A stretch of 64,000 bases of DNA from Rutidosis leptorrhynchoides (GCF_046630445.1 NC_092333.1:97624001-97688000); one strand, 5' to 3'. Numbered from the stretch's first letter, positions 10,968 through 24,188 are shown. A program made the numbers and translations. The notes: a model not told the origin generated them from the sequence alone.

Positions 10968-13900
10968 TGTCACGACCCTACTTTTTCCGTTATCTTTTTC
11001 CGTTAATTATTTAACGACCGTTAACTGTTAGTGTGCCACGTCATTTCTATGACCTATATTATTATTTTTGTAATAATATATATATAATAATTATTATGTG
11101 TTATGTGAATATATGTATTCATATTTTAATTTATACGTTTCTACGTCTCGCGGATTTCCATCCGGCGAATCTTTTCGGTTTTTAAACCAACGGTCGAGCT
11201 TTCGGGATTTTTAAATCCTAAATATTTTAAATATGATATTTTATGATCATATTATTATTAGGTGTATTTATATTTATTTTTCGTCGCGCGTTTGTTATCT
11301 TTCCGGATTTTTAATCGCGTAAGCGTGTTTTCGCGTTTCGGGATTCGTTCGGGCTTTCGGGCCATCAGACTTTAAGCACTTAGCAAATTTGGCCCACCAT
11401 GGGGCCCACCCTACCCATTTTCGGCCGAAGCCACAAGGGAGGGGGGATACACTCCCTTGTTTTCCCATATTTTGATTTATTTTATTTTTACAAAATCTTA
11501 TCTAAACCTAAAACCTAATTTTTTGCTTTCTTCCTCCTTTTCTCTCTTTTGGGCGACGACCACCACCACCATAAACATCATCACCATCAATCAAAATATT
11601 ACTTGGATCATCAAATCGTTTATACAATCGTGTTCCTCTTTTCGTTCTCTACGCGATCATATACTTTGATTCTCGATTTGGGTATAAACCCTAACCCTAG
11701 TTTTTTGATTTTTCATATATATTACTGATTTTGTATGTTATATTATTAGTATGATGTATATTAGTTGTTGTAATGTTGTTTGGATGCGTAGAATTACTCG
11801 TTTGCTTATGATTTCGGTTTGTAAATTTTGGACAGCAGCATAATTCGTATTTTCTGACTTTGTAACTGATATGAATGTTAAAATAAAGTACATAAATGAG
11901 TTCGTCTCATCAAGACATTAATTTTAGACTCCGGATTCATGTCGTTTCGATTCCCGGAGCCCTAGATATGCTTAATTTGGTTTTTGTTAAAGATTGAAAG
12001 GTGTTCTTGGCATGAACAAGGTTGGGTCCGACTTTGTGACCATCCTTGGTGTCTTTAGGGTGTGTCATTTGGTTAGGACTGATGGTGGGACGAATTTTCA
12101 TGTTCGGGTCACCTAAATCCGAGCCACGGTTCACCCGTTGTGCCCGAATTACTGTTTTGAGTAAATTGATTTTCCCAAGTGTGGTCATGGCTGATATCCA
12201 CGACCTAGGGACTGTTCTTGGAGTGTTCTTGAGTTCATAATTGTGTTGGGTGGTTTGAGTAGGCGGAAATGCATATGTGGCTCGCCCGAAACCGACACCC
12301 GGGGCTCAAGATACGACCCGATGAACTTTTAAACTTAAAACTTATGGTTAATGATTAAACTTATGTTAAAATTAATGGATTTCATTATTAATTAATTACT
12401 TATGATAAAAGAAGTAATTATTATTATTTAAAACTTATGATATAAATATTTATTATATCATTTAATTATTAATTATGATTTAATTAACATTTTAATTAAA
12501 CTTATGATTAATAATACTTTTATTATTAAAGGAAAATACTTATGATAAGTATTAAATTGTTTTTGAGAAATTATTAAAAGACTTATAATAAAGATTAAAT
12601 AATTATTTAATTATTATAAGACTTAATTATTATTTAATTATGATTTAATTATTAAATACTTATGATTTAATAATTTTAATTAGAAACTTATGATATGATT
12701 AATAATTCATTATTAATTAAAAATACTTATGATATAATTTAAAAATTATTATTATTAATAATACTTATATTATGATTAGTATTTAATTAATTTATTTAAA
12801 TACTTATGTCGTTCTAATTATAACATTTCAACTTATATTAACTTTAATAATTCATTTTATTTAATTAAACTTATGTTAAGACATTATTATACACTTTTGA
12901 CTTTAAATAACATTATAACCTATGTTATTATTATAACTTACACTTTTAAAATTAATGTTGACTATGTTTGACCAAGGTTGACTTTTGAGTTGACTTTCGG
13001 TTGACTTTGACTTTCAGTTGACTTCTGTTGACTTTCTAAATAAGGAAACTTTCCTAACTTCAAAACTTTCTAAAAATAGAACTTTCTAAATTTGGAAACT
13101 TTCCAAAAATAGAAACTTTCCAAAAAATAGAAACTTTCCAAAAATAGAAAGCGTGTGTCCTTATGCTGTTCCAATCAAACCGATGCTTGCTGAGTAATGT
13201 TCTATGTCTACTTGCAACATGTACAATAGCTATCATACTAAGACTTGACCTAAGTTAGTTATTTATTTCGACCTGTTTTATTTATAGGTCGGCGTTGTGA
13301 TCTTTCTTGATCACTTTACTTTACTTGCTGTTCGCTTATTTGTGAGATTTCTTCAGTTGCTATTTAAGGTGAGTTATAATCCCGTTTTTACATACTTTTC
13401 AAAGTATACTTTTTGGGATGTGATTACATGCATATTTTTATTTACGGTTAGACACAAGTAACAGTTAAATTTAATTATTCATTGTGAGTTGGACAAAAAT
13501 ATTCCCTAGTCTGGTAACTGTAATCATTGGTTTCTACCGGTGAACGCGAATCCTACGGATAGATCTATCGGGTTTGACAACCCCATTTCGAGCTAGTCGC
13601 GCTAGCAATTTGTTTATCGGAATGTTTAGTACTTCGTAATTTGTTGTAGATACACTGTCCAAGTGTATATTTTTATTGTGTTTGGTAAGGGTAAATAAAG
13701 GGTTAAGTGGTTACCAGGTGGCTCATTGATAATGGAATAATGTTTAATGTTTTCTAACATTTTTAAATCTTGTGGTCTAAAGTTTACTTATTTATTTAAA
13801 CCTATAATTCACTCAACCTTTGTGTTGACAGTTTACTTGCATGTTTTCACAGGTACTTGAGTTATTTGATGCTTCCGCTGTCGTTAGAAGAGTCTGCATG

Positions 13901-14173
13901 CATTTGGGCAGATTTTATGAAACTATTTATGAAACTTAAGTTTGCATTCTATTTTGGATAATTTAAATTGTGGGTTTGTTGGCAATGTTTTGTGTCAACT
14001 TTTGGTTCATTACTATGGTTGGTTGATTTTAAACTACTTAATTGGGTTTGTTTCCTTTTTGGGCAACATTTTGAAATAAAAGAATGCAACTTTGTTTATT
14101 TAATTCATTTAAGTCCGATCAAGCTATGGGACCAACTGACGGATCCGTTAAGTGTTTTGACGGGGTCGTCACA
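10968..14173 (+). repeat. 5' LTR of the inner element (3206 bp)
   Basis: TG…CA-bounded long terminal repeat. It contains a run of ACTTATGAT-like AT-rich repeats (about 12340-12960), a cluster of TTGAC motifs (12957-13035), tandem GAAACTTTCCAAAAATA units (13080-13150) and a core shared with the other Tekay-like LTRs (13536-13886). Confidence 0.95.
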
Positions 14174-14175
14174 TG

Positions 14176-14187
14176 TGGTATCAGAGC
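14176..14187 (+). other. Primer-binding site, initiator-Met tRNA type
   Basis: TGGTATCAGAGC begins two bases after the 5' LTR. It is complementary to the 3' end of plant initiator methionine tRNA, the usual primer of this lineage. Confidence 0.9.
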
Positions 14188-14368
14188 TCTGGTTGTAGGG
14201 AACTAGGCGGTCTTAATGTGGTCAACCCGTGGTTATTAGGGTGCATTAGAGTCTAGTCTACAGCCCGACCTTTTTGCTATAGCATTATTATGCATTTCAT
14301 TTCGTATAAGTTATATTATTAGCTTTCATATCTTTTTAGTATGTGGTTTGCGGTTTTGCTGTTTGCAG

Positions 14369-14797
14369 ATGTCGACTTCGAGCGATAACTCTGTTGCTGC
14401 TCCTGCTCCACCGTCTCCTGCTAGACGTCGTGCTAATCAACCAGAGATCGATGATCCTGTTCATTACTATTTTTCTACCATTACTCATATGAACCGGGCT
14501 TATAATGAGGTGACACGTATTAACGCCCTTAGTGATTGTTTGCGCACTTTGCCACATAATGAAGTTATGGACGAGATCCGTGCCGACATGGGTAACTTTA
14601 TCACTTTCAAGCATAGGGTTGAGGATGGGAACCGCAAGCTTGATCGTGAAGTTACTGCTAAGTTCGAGGCTCTCGAGAGCACTGTTCGTGTGTTGAAGGA
14701 AGAGTTGGAAGTTGTGAAAGGAAAGTTGCGTAAGTATGAGGATCCTCCCGAGACTCATGCTGGACCAGCTCATCACACCCGCTCTAAGCGAATGTGA
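14369..14797 (+). CDS. Small ORF upstream of gag (142 aa), coiled-coil
   Basis: The ATG at 14369 directly follows TTTGCAG, which resembles a 3' splice site. The frame runs to TGA at 14797. The product starts MSTSSDNSVAAPAPPSPARR, has a basic Pro/Ala-rich head, a helical middle and a heptad-like segment (ESTVRVLKEELEVVKGKL, about residues 100-118). It ends in a basic HTRSKRM tail. It resembles no gag, protease or pol domain I know. Its place between primer site and gag matches the acidic ORF of the outer element, so extra 5' ORFs may be a habit of this lineage. Its function is unknown; a structural or RNA-binding accessory is only a guess. Confidence 0.6.
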   Translation: MSTSSDNSVAAPAPPSPARRRANQPEIDDPVHYYFSTITHMNRAYNEVTRINALSDCLRTLPHNEVMDEIRADMGNFITFKHRVEDGNRKLDREVTAKFEALESTVRVLKEELEVVKGKLRKYEDPPETHAGPAHHTRSKRM

Positions 14798-15234
14798 TAT
14801 GATTATTCATTTTGATTATCTATTTCATGAGACTTAATGTCCTTTTTATACATACATTTTGGGTTATGTACGGCGTTTTGCCGAGGATTTTATTAAGATT
14901 TTGTTATGGGATATTTTTTTCATTATGTATGGATGGTTATTTTTTTATGACGTCTATTATCATGTTTTATTTCTGATATTATGGCTCTTGGCATGTTATA
15001 TTATGCGTAATATATGTTCATGTATGTTAGGTGCTATGTATGTTGTATGATGTTATCATAAAATATGTATGCATGTGATGGTTATTTCTATAACAATCAT
15101 AACTGTCATGTTATTACTCATAGTGTTAGTTGACTAATATCTTAATGGTTAGTCTTTTCGTGTTTTGATCTATTCCTTTATGACACTAGTATTATTCTTG
15201 GTACTAACAGATGTGTTATTCTATTTTGAAGATC

Positions 15235-18200
15235 ATGCCTCCAAGAGAGTCCACTGAAGCGCGTATGCAACGCCTGATCAATGAAGGAATTGCTGCTGCT
15301 ATGGCAGCAAATGCTAATGTTAACGCCAATGTGAACAACAATGTGGGATGCTCCCACAAAACTTTTATGGCTGGTCGACCCCAAGAATTCAGTGGTACGG
15401 AAGGACCAATAGGGCTTACTCGTTGGTTCGAGAAAATCGAATCTATTTTCAGGGTCAGTCGGGTCCGTGAAGTGGACAAAGTTAGTTTCGCTAGTTGCAC
15501 TCTCAAGGATAGTGCCTTGACATGGTGGAACAATCTGGTTAGTAGTTTGGGAAGCGATGTAGCTTATGGTTTGGCCTGGAATGATTTTAAGAAAAGATTG
15601 ATCACCCGCTATAGACCTCGGGGTGAGCTTAAGAAGCTAGAGGTTGAGCTCAAGAATTTGAAAATGCATGGCACTGAGTTAGATGCCTATGAACGAAGGT
15701 TTTTCGAATTAACTTTGCTGTGTCCTAGGGTTTATGCGGATGAGGACCGCAAAATTGAGGCTTACATTGATGGGTTGTCCGAGAAGATTGAACACGAGGT
15801 TGAGTCCAGTGAACCCCAGACTATTGAGGCAGCTATGTCTATGGCCCACAAACTTAATGACAAGGTGTTGAGAAGAAGCAAGACTACAGTTGTTGAAAGT
15901 AGTGAGGAGGTTGTCAAGAAGGCTGATAATGGGAAACGAAAGTGGGATAACAACCGCAATCAAAACCAGGGTCAGCAGAAGAAACAGGATACCTCAGGTG
16001 CTAATAACAGAAATCAGCGTGTGTGTCCTCGTTGCTATAAAGCTCATGATGGTTACTGCACAGTTACTTGTAAGAGGTGCTCTAAGCAAGGGCACATTGC
16101 TAAAGATTGTACAGTGCTTTTGCCGGGGTCTGCTACTCCCGCGACTGGTGGTAATAATAATAATGTTGGTAATAGAGGTGGTAACGGTAACGGTAATGGG
16201 AAATCGAATAATGGAGGTAATCCAAGGGTTTGTTATGAGTGTGGGAAGCCGGGGCATTTTCGAGATGCTTGTCCCAACAAGAAGACTGCAGAGACTGCAC
16301 GCGGTCGAGCGTTCAACATTAATGCTAAGGATGCGGAGGAAGATCCTAAGCTTGTTACTGGTACGTTCTCAGTCAACGATTTATCAGTTTATGTGTTATT
16401 TGATTCAGGGGCTGATTTAAGTTTCGTATCGAGTAAATTAAGTCCGAGAATCAAAACTCCGTTAACTCTCTTAGACAATACTTATGTTGTTGAAGTAGCT
16501 AATGGTAAAGAACTTACTGCTAAGACTGTACACCGTAAATGTAACATTAATTTGGGTGGTAGGGATTTTGACATAGATTTGATACCAATTGAACTTGGTA
16601 GTTTTGATGTTGTTATTGGTATGGATTGGTTGTCCGCGAACCGTGCCGAGATCGTCTGTTATGATAAGGCTATTCGTGTTACTGATGTTATTGGAGAGCC
16701 ACTGATGGTCTATGGAGATAAGAAATGCGCACAGTTAAACCTTATTAGCTGTATGAAAGTTCGTAAACATCTCCGTAAGGGCTGTCATGCTATTCTTGCT
16801 CATGTTGTTGATCCTAGTAAAGAAGTGAAGAACGTTGATGATGTTCCCATTGTTAGGGATTTTCCCGAGGTGTTTCCCGACGACTTACCTGGCCTTCCGC
16901 CGCAACGCGCGGTAGAATTCCAAATTGATCTTGTTCCCGGTGCTGCTCCTGTAGCACTTGCTCCTTATCGTCTTGCGCCTTCCGAACTTCAAGAATTGTC
17001 GAGTCAACTCCGTGAGTTGTTAGACAAAGGTTTTATTCGTCCGAGTTCGTCCCCTTGGGGAGCTCCTGTTCTGTTTGTTAAAAAGAAGGATGGTTCTTTT
17101 CGTTTATGTATTGATTATCGTGAGTTGAATAAACTTACTGTTAAAAATCGTTATCCTCTTCCGACAATTGATGGTCTGTTCGATCAGCTTCAGGGTTCTT
17201 CTGTTTATTCAAAAATTGATCTTCGTTCTGGCTATCATCAGTTGCGTGTTAAAGAATCTGATGTTTCAAAAACTGCTTTTCGCACCCGTTACGGTCACTT
17301 TGAATTTCTTGTTATGCCGTTCGGATTGACAAATGCACCTGCTGTGTTCATGGACCTCATGAACCGTGTGTGTAGACCCTATCTGGACAAGTTCGTTATA
17401 GTTTTCATCGATGACATTCTTATCTATTCTAAGAGTGATGAAGAGCACGAAGAACATTTGAGGTTAGTGCTTGATTTGTTAAAGAAAGAAGAGTTGTACG
17501 CTAAGTTTTCTAAGTGTGCATTTTGGTTAAAAGAAGTTCAGTTCCTTGGTCACATTGTTAGCAAACAAGGAATACAAGTTGATCCTGCTAAAATTGAGGC
17601 GATTGAAAAGTGGGAAACTCCGAAAACTCCTACTCAAATTCGTCAGTTCTTAGGATTGGCAGGTTACTATCGAAGGTTCATCCAGGATTTCTCTCGTATA
17701 GCGAAACCTCTGACTACTTTAACGCATAAGGGGAAAAAGTATGAGTGGAAGGATGAACAGGAGAATGCTTTTCAGATTTTGAAGAAGAAACTGACTACCG
17801 CTCCGATATTGTCCCTACCGGAGGGTAATGATGATTTTGTTGTTTATTGCGATGCATCACGACAAGGCTATGGTTGCGTTTTGATGCAACGAAAGAAGGT
17901 TATTGCGTATGCGTCACGTCAGTTGAAGGTTCACGAACAGAACTATACAACTCATGATTTAGAGTTGGGAGCTGTTATTTTTGCACTGAAGATTTGGAGA
18001 CACTATCTTTTAGGTGTTAAGAGTACTGTGTACACCGATCATAAGAGTCTTCAACATATTCTCGATCAAAAACATTTGAACATGAGACAACGAAGATGGA
18101 TTGAGACGTTGAATGATTATGATTGTGACCTTTTGTATCATCCGGGTAAAGTCAATGTTGTGGCTAATGCTTTGAGTCGTAAAGAAAGGGCTGAACCACG

Positions 18201-19002
18201 AAGGGTTAGAGCTTTGAATATGACAGTTAGATCAAACCTCGTTAGGCAGATTCTTGAGGCACAAGAAGAAGCCTTAAAGGAGGAGAATTTCGTGAAAGAG
18301 AATGTAGCCAAAGTAGCTAAGAAGTTTGAAGTTCGAGCTGATGGAACTAGATACTTTGCGGGACGTCTTTGGGTTCCGAAGTTTGGAGGTCTTCGACAGT
18401 TGATTTTAGATGAGGCTCATAAGTCTAGATACTCTATTCATCCTGGTTCAGGGAAGATGTATCAGGATCTTAAGAAGCTGTATTGGTGGCATAATTTGAA
18501 GGGTGACATAGCTAAGTATGTGTCTAAGTGTTTGACCTGTTCTAAGGTCAAAGCTGAACATCAAAAACCGTCCGGATTGTTGGTACAACCAGAAATTCCC
18601 GAGTGGAAGTGGGAAGGTATCACTATGGATTTTATCACTAAGTTACCAAGAGTTTCGGGTGGTTATGATGCGATTTGGGTGATTGTAGATCGACTCACTA
18701 AGTCGGCTCACTTTTTGCCGATTAGGGAAACCGATTCCATGGAGAAACTCACCCGTTTGTATTTGAAAGAGATTGTTTCGAGGCATGGTGTTCCCGTTTC
18801 TATTATTTCCGACAGAGATAGTCGATTTGTATCGAGATTATGGCAATCGTTGCAAGAAGCCTTGGGCACTATATTGGATATGAGCACTGCTTATCATCCT
18901 CAAACGGATGGTCAAAGTGAGAGGACCATTCAGACATTAGAAGATATGTTGCGAGCTTGTGTGATTGATTTTGGAAATGGGTGGATAAGTATTTGCCGTT
19001 AG
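15235..19002 (+). CDS. gag-pol polyprotein of the inner element (ends at a frameshift)
   Basis: The start ATG is at 15235 ([13 protein letters not shown]); upstream codons in the same frame lack a good context. The 1255 residues comprise a retrotransposon gag domain (about 50-220, with [10 protein letters not shown]) and CCHC knuckles at about 279-292 ([14 protein letters not shown]) and 333-346 ([14 protein letters not shown]). They continue with an aspartic protease (FDSGAD, about 390) and a reverse transcriptase with FIDDILIYS (about 724). RNase H follows ([10 protein letters not shown], about 871), then integrase with an HHCC finger and the first catalytic residues ([14 protein letters not shown]). 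Translation runs out of frame near 18984, where one base appears missing, and ends at TAG 19000-19002, before the end of integrase. The remaining integrase tail and chromodomain lie in the next frame. Confidence 0.93.
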   Translation: MPPRESTEARMQRLINEGIAAAMAANANVNANVNNNVGCSHKTFMAGRPQEFSGTEGPIGLTRWFEKIESIFRVSRVREVDKVSFASCTLKDSALTWWNNLVSSLGSDVAYGLAWNDFKKRLITRYRPRGELKKLEVELKNLKMHGTELDAYERRFFELTLLCPRVYADEDRKIEAYIDGLSEKIEHEVESSEPQTIEAAMSMAHKLNDKVLRRSKTTVVESSEEVVKKADNGKRKWDNNRNQNQGQQKKQDTSGANNRNQRVCPRCYKAHDGYCTVTCKRCSKQGHIAKDCTVLLPGSATPATGGNNNNVGNRGGNGNGNGKSNNGGNPRVCYECGKPGHFRDACPNKKTAETARGRAFNINAKDAEEDPKLVTGTFSVNDLSVYVLFDSGADLSFVSSKLSPRIKTPLTLLDNTYVVEVANGKELTAKTVHRKCNINLGGRDFDIDLIPIELGSFDVVIGMDWLSANRAEIVCYDKAIRVTDVIGEPLMVYGDKKCAQLNLISCMKVRKHLRKGCHAILAHVVDPSKEVKNVDDVPIVRDFPEVFPDDLPGLPPQRAVEFQIDLVPGAAPVALAPYRLAPSELQELSSQLRELLDKGFIRPSSSPWGAPVLFVKKKDGSFRLCIDYRELNKLTVKNRYPLPTIDGLFDQLQGSSVYSKIDLRSGYHQLRVKESDVSKTAFRTRYGHFEFLVMPFGLTNAPAVFMDLMNRVCRPYLDKFVIVFIDDILIYSKSDEEHEEHLRLVLDLLKKEELYAKFSKCAFWLKEVQFLGHIVSKQGIQVDPAKIEAIEKWETPKTPTQIRQFLGLAGYYRRFIQDFSRIAKPLTTLTHKGKKYEWKDEQENAFQILKKKLTTAPILSLPEGNDDFVVYCDASRQGYGCVLMQRKKVIAYASRQLKVHEQNYTTHDLELGAVIFALKIWRHYLLGVKSTVYTDHKSLQHILDQKHLNMRQRRWIETLNDYDCDLLYHPGKVNVVANALSRKERAEPRRVRALNMTVRSNLVRQILEAQEEALKEENFVKENVAKVAKKFEVRADGTRYFAGRLWVPKFGGLRQLILDEAHKSRYSIHPGSGKMYQDLKKLYWWHNLKGDIAKYVSKCLTCSKVKAEHQKPSGLLVQPEIPEWKWEGITMDFITKLPRVSGGYDAIWVIVDRLTKSAHFLPIRETDSMEKLTRLYLKEIVSRHGVPVSIISDRDSRFVSRLWQSLQEALGTILDMSTAYHPQTDGQSERTIQTLEDMLRACVIDFGNGWISICR

Positions 19003-19691
19003 CTGAGTTTTCTTATAACAACAGTTATCACGCAAGTATTAAAGCCGCACCGTTTGAAGCTTTGTACGGTAGGAAATGTAGGTCTCCTATTTGTTGGAAT
19101 GAGGTTGGGGATGCTCAACTTACAGGTCCAGAGATTATTCACGAGACTACTGAGAAGATTGTGCAAATTAAAGAAAGGTTGAGAACTGCTAGAAGTCGGC
19201 AAAAGATTTATGCCGATAAGGGAAGGAAAGATGTTGAATTTCAAGTTGGTGATCGTGTTATGTTAAAAGTTTCGCCTTGGAAGGGTGTTATTCGTTTTGG
19301 TAAAAGAGGGAAGTTAAGTCCTCGTTTCGTGGGACCGTTTGAGATCATTGAAAGAGTTGGACCGGTGGCTTATCGTTTGAAGTTGCCACAAGAACTCAGT
19401 GCTGTTCACGATGTTTTCCATATTTCGAACTTAAAGAAGTGTTTGGCTGAATTTGATCAGACTATTCCTTTGGAGGAACTTCAAGTTGACAAGCAATTGC
19501 ATTTTATTGAGGAGCCAGTTGAGATCATGGACCGAGAGGTTAAGACTCTTAAACAGAGCAGAATTCCTATTGTTCGGGTCCGATGGAACGCTAGACGCGG
19601 TCCCGAGTTCACTTGGGAGCGTGAAGACCAAATGAAGCAGAAGTACCCGCATTTGTTCTCAGATGCCGAGTCAACCCCTGCGCCTGCTTAA
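18981..19691 (+). pseudogene. Integrase C-terminus and chromodomain, out of frame
   Basis: This frame continues the integrase after the missing base near 18984 ([16 protein letters not shown], then the [18 protein letters not shown]3-like part). It ends with a chromodomain ([14 protein letters not shown] … [19 protein letters not shown]), which in chromoviruses directs integration by binding marked histones. The conserved tryptophan is intact here, unlike in the outer element. No independent start is expected, so without frameshifting this part is not made. Confidence 0.85.
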
Positions 19692-19725
19692 ATTTCGGGA
19701 CGAAATTTCCGTAACGGGAAGGTAC
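19692..19725 (+). other. Spacer and polypurine tract of the inner element
   Basis: AACGGGAAGGTAC directly precedes the 3' LTR at 19726. It is the purine-rich site expected for plus-strand DNA priming. The preceding TTTCGGGACGAAATTTCC is an imperfect palindrome also found at the same place in the outer element. Confidence 0.7.
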
Positions 19726-22700
19726 TGTCACGACCCTACTTTTTCCGTTATCTTTTTCCGTTAATTATTTAACGACCGTTAACTGTTAGTGTGCCACGTC
19801 ATTTCTATGACCTATATTATTATTTTTGTAATAATATATATATAATAATTATTATGTGTTATGTGAATATATGTATTCATATTTTAATTTATACGTTTCT
19901 ACGTCTCGCGGATTTCCATCCGGCGAATCTTTTCGGTTTTTAAACCAACGGTCGAGCTTTCGGGATTTTTAAATCCTAAATATTTTAAATATGATATTTT
20001 ATGATCATATTATTATTAGGTGTATTTATATTTATTTTTCGTCGCGCGTTTGTTATCTTTCCGGATTTTTAATCGCGTAAGCGTGTTTTCGCGTTTCGGG
20101 ATTCGTTCGGGCTTTCGGGCCATCAGACTTTAAGCACTTAGCAAATTTGGCCCACCATGGGGCCCACCCTACCCATTTTCGGCTGAAGCCACAAGGGAGG
20201 GGGGATACACTCCCTTGTTTTCCCATATTTTGATTTATTTTATTTTTACAAAATCTTATCTAAACCTAAAACCTAATTTTTTGCTTTCTTCCTCCTTTTC
20301 TCTCTTTTGGGCGACGACCACCACCACCATAAACATCATCACCATCAATCAAAATATTACTTGGATCAACAAATCGTTTATACAATCGTGTTCCTCTTTT
20401 CGTTCTCTACGCGATCATATACTTTGATTCTCGATTTGGGTATAAACCCTAACCCTAATTTTTTGATTTTTCATATATATTACTGATTTTGTATGTTATA
20501 TTATTAGTATGATGTATATTAGTTGTTGTAATGTTGTTTGGATGCGTAGAATTACTCGTTTGCTTATGATTTCGGTTTGTAAATTTTGGACAGCAGCATA
20601 ATTCGTATTTTCTGACTTTTTAACTGATATGAATGTTAAAATAAAGTACATAAATGAGTTCGTCTCATCAAGACATTAATTTTAGACTCCGGATTCATGT
20701 CGTTTCGATTCCCGGAGCCCTAGATATGCTTAATTTGGTTTTTGTTAAAGATTGAAAGGTGTTCTTGGCATGAACAAGGTTGGGTCTGACTTTGTGACCA
20801 TCCTTGGTGTCTTTAGGGTGTGTCATTTGGTTAGGACTGATGGTGGGACGAATTTTCATGTTCGGGTCACCTAAATCCGAGCCACGGTTCACCCGTTGTG
20901 CCCAAATTACTGTTTTGAGTAAATTGATTTTCCCAAGTGTGGTCATGGCTGATATCCACGACCTAGGGACTGTTCTTGGAGTGTTCTTGAGTTCATAATT
21001 GTGTTGGGTGGTTTGAGTAGGCGGAAATGCATATGTGGCTCGCCCGAAACCGACACCCGGGGCTCAAGATACGACCCGATGAACTTTTAAACTTAAAACT
21101 TATGGTTAATGATTAAACTTATGTTAAAATTAATGGATTTCATTATTAATTAATTACTTATGACAAAAGAAGTAATTATTATTATTTAAAACTTATGATA
21201 TAAATATTTATTATATCATTTAATTATTAATTATGATTTAATTAACATTTTAATTAAACTTATGATTAATAATACTTTTATTATTAAAGGAAAATACTTA
21301 TGATAAGTATTAAATTGTTTTTGAGAAATTATTAAAAGACTTATAATAAAGATTAAATAATTATTTAATTATTATAAGACTTAATTATTATTTAATTATG
21401 ATTTAATTATTAAATACTTATGATTTAATAATTTTAATTAGAAACTTATGATATGATTAATAATTCATTATTAATTAAAAATACTTATGATATAATTTAA
21501 AAATTATTATTATTAATAATACTTATATTATGATTAGTATTTAATTAATTTATTTAAATACTTATGTCGTACTAATTATAACATTTCAACTTATATTAAC
21601 TTTAATAATTCATTTTATTTAATTAAACTTATGTTAAGACATTATTATACACTTTTGACTTTAAATAACATTATAACCTATGTTATTATTATAACTTACA
21701 CTTTTAAAATTAATGTTGACTATGTTTGACCAAGGTTGACTTTTGAGTTGACTTTCGGTTGACTTTGACTTTCAGTTGACTTCTGTTGACTTTCTAAATA
21801 AGGAAACTTTCCTAACTTCAAAACTTTCTAAAAATAGAACTTTCTAAATTTGGAAACTTTCCAAAAATAGAAACTTTCCAAAAAATAGAAACTTTCCAAA
21901 AATAGAAAGCGGGTGTCCTTATGTTGTTCCAATCAAACCGATGCTTGCTGAGTAATGTTCTATGTCTACTTGCAACATGTACAATAGCTATCATACTAAG
22001 ACTTGACCTAAGTTAGTTATTTATTTCGACCTGCTTTATTTATAGGTCGGCGTTGTGATCTTTCTTGATCACTTTACTTTACTTGCTGTTCGCTTGTTTG
22101 TGAGATTTCTTCAGTTGCTATTTAAGGTGAGTTATAGTCCCGTTTTTACATACTTTTCAAAGTATACTTTTTGGGATGTGATTACATGCATATTTTTATT
22201 TACGGTTAGACACAAGTAACAGTTAAATTTAATTATTCATTGTGAGTTGGACAAAAATATTCCCTAGTCTGGTAACTGTAATCATTGGTTTCTATCGGTG
22301 AACGCGAATCCTACGGATAGATCTATCGGGTTTGACAACCCCATTTCGAGCTAGTCGCGCTAGCAATTTGTTTATCGGAATGTTTAGTACTTCGTAATTT
22401 GTTGTAGATACACTGTCCAAGTGTATATTTTTATTGTGTTTGGTAAGGGTAAATAAAGGGTTAAGTGGTTACCAGGTGGCTCATTGATAATGGAATAATG
22501 TTTAATGTTTTCTAACATTTTTAAATCTTGTGGTCTAAAGTTTGCTTATTTATTTAAACCTATAATTCACTCAACCTTTGTGTTGACAGTTTACTTGCAT
22601 GTTTTCACAGGTACTTGAGTTATTTGATGCTTCCGCTGTCGTTAGAAGAGTCTGCATGCATTTGGGCAGATTTTATGAAACTATTTATGAAACTTAAGTT

Positions 22701-22931
22701 TGCATTCTATTTTGGATAATTTAAATTGTGGGTTTGTTGGCAATGTTTTGTGTCAACTTTTGGTTCATTACTATGGTTGGTTGATTTTAAACTACTTAAT
22801 TGGGTTTGTTTCCTTTTTGGGCAACATTTTGAAATAAAAGAATGCAACTTTGTTTATTTAATTCATTTAAGTCCGATCAAGCTATGGGACCAACTGACGG
22901 ATCCGTTAAGTGTTTTGACGGGGTCGTCACA
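19726..22931 (+). repeat. 3' LTR of the inner element (3206 bp)
   Basis: Same length as the 5' LTR, with about 15 single-base differences counted by eye. Its end, GGTCGTCACA, is followed by the GGATG duplicate. Confidence 0.95.
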
Positions 22932-22936
22932 GGATG

Positions 22937-24188
22937 GCTCGAAGTTCTTGAAGCAGAATCATGACACGAAAACAAGTTCAAGTAAGATCATCACTTGAAA
23001 TAAGATTGTTATAGTTATAGAAATTGAACCGAAGTTTGAATATGATTATTACCTTGTATTAGAATGATAACCTACTGTAAGAAACAAAGATTTCTTGAGG
23101 TTGGATGATCACCTTACAAGATTGGAAGTGAGCTAGCAAACTTGAAAGTATTCTTGATTTTATGTAACTAGAACTTGTAGAATATATGAAGAACACTTAG
23201 AACTTGAAGATAGAACTTGAGAGAGATCAATTAGATGAAGAAAATTGAAGAATGAAAGTGTTTGTAGGTGTTTTTGGTCGTTGGTGTATGGATTAGATAT
23301 AAAGGATATGTAATTTTGTTTTCATGTAAATAAGTCATGAATGATTACTCATATTTTTGTAATTTTATGAGATATTTCATGCTAGTTGCCAAATGATGGT
23401 TCCCACATGTGTTAGGTGACTCACATGGGCTACTAAGAGCTGATCATTGGAGTGTATATACCAATAGTACATACATCTAAAAGCTGTGTATTGTACGAGT
23501 ACGAATACGGGTGCATACGAGTAGAATTGTTGATGAAACTGAACGAGGATGTAATTGTAAGCATTTTTGTTAAGTAGAAGTATTTTGATAAGTGTATTGA
23601 AGTCTTTCAAAAGTGTATAAATACATATTAAAACACTACATGTATATACATTTTAACTGAGTCGTTAAGTCATCGTTAGTCGTTACATGTAAGTGTTGTT
23701 TTTAAACCTTTAGGTTAACGATCTTGTTAAATGTTGTTAACCCAATGTTTATAATATAAAATGAGATTTTAAATTATTATATTATCATGATATTATCATG
23801 TATGAATATCTCTTAATATGATATATATATATACATTAAATGTCTTTACAACGATAATCGTTACATATATGTCTCGTTTAAAAATTATTAAGTTAGTAGT
23901 CTTGTTTTTACATATGTAGTTCATTGTTAATATACTTAATGATATGTTTACTTATCATAGTATCATGTTAACTATATATATATCCATATATATGTCATCA
24001 TATAGTTTTTACAAGTTTTAACGTTCGTGAATCACCGGTCAACTTGGGTGGTCAATTGTCTATATGAAACATATTTCAATTAATCAAGTCTTAACAAGTT
24101 TGATTGCTTAACATGTTGGAAACATTTAATCATGTAAATATCAATCTCAATTAATATATATAAACATGGAAAAGTTCGGGTCACTACA
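22937..24188 (-). repeat. 3' LTR of the outer element, second segment
   Basis: Continues the LTR after the inner insertion and matches 32792-34040. It ends …GGTCACTACA and is followed by the polypurine tract of the minus-strand element. Confidence 0.93.

Larger units (their letters stand above)
10968..22931 (+). mobile_element. Inner Tekay-type Ty3/gypsy retrotransposon
   Basis: The element begins TGTCACGACC and ends GGTCGTCACA, with target duplication GGATG (10963-10967, 22932-22936). Two LTRs of exactly 3206 bp flank a 5.5-kb interior with primer-binding site, a small ORF, gag-pol and polypurine tract. About 15 differences between LTRs (roughly 0.5%), counted by eye, make it the youngest full element here. 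This agrees with its position inside the LTR of the outer element. One base is missing in the integrase region, so this copy is probably not autonomous. Confidence 0.95.

Noticed and set aside
11457-12240. ORFs of 64-83 codons in the inner LTR, repeated at 20215-20998
   Set aside because: LTR copies again. The sequence looks like leader and promoter DNA, and codon use gives no support.
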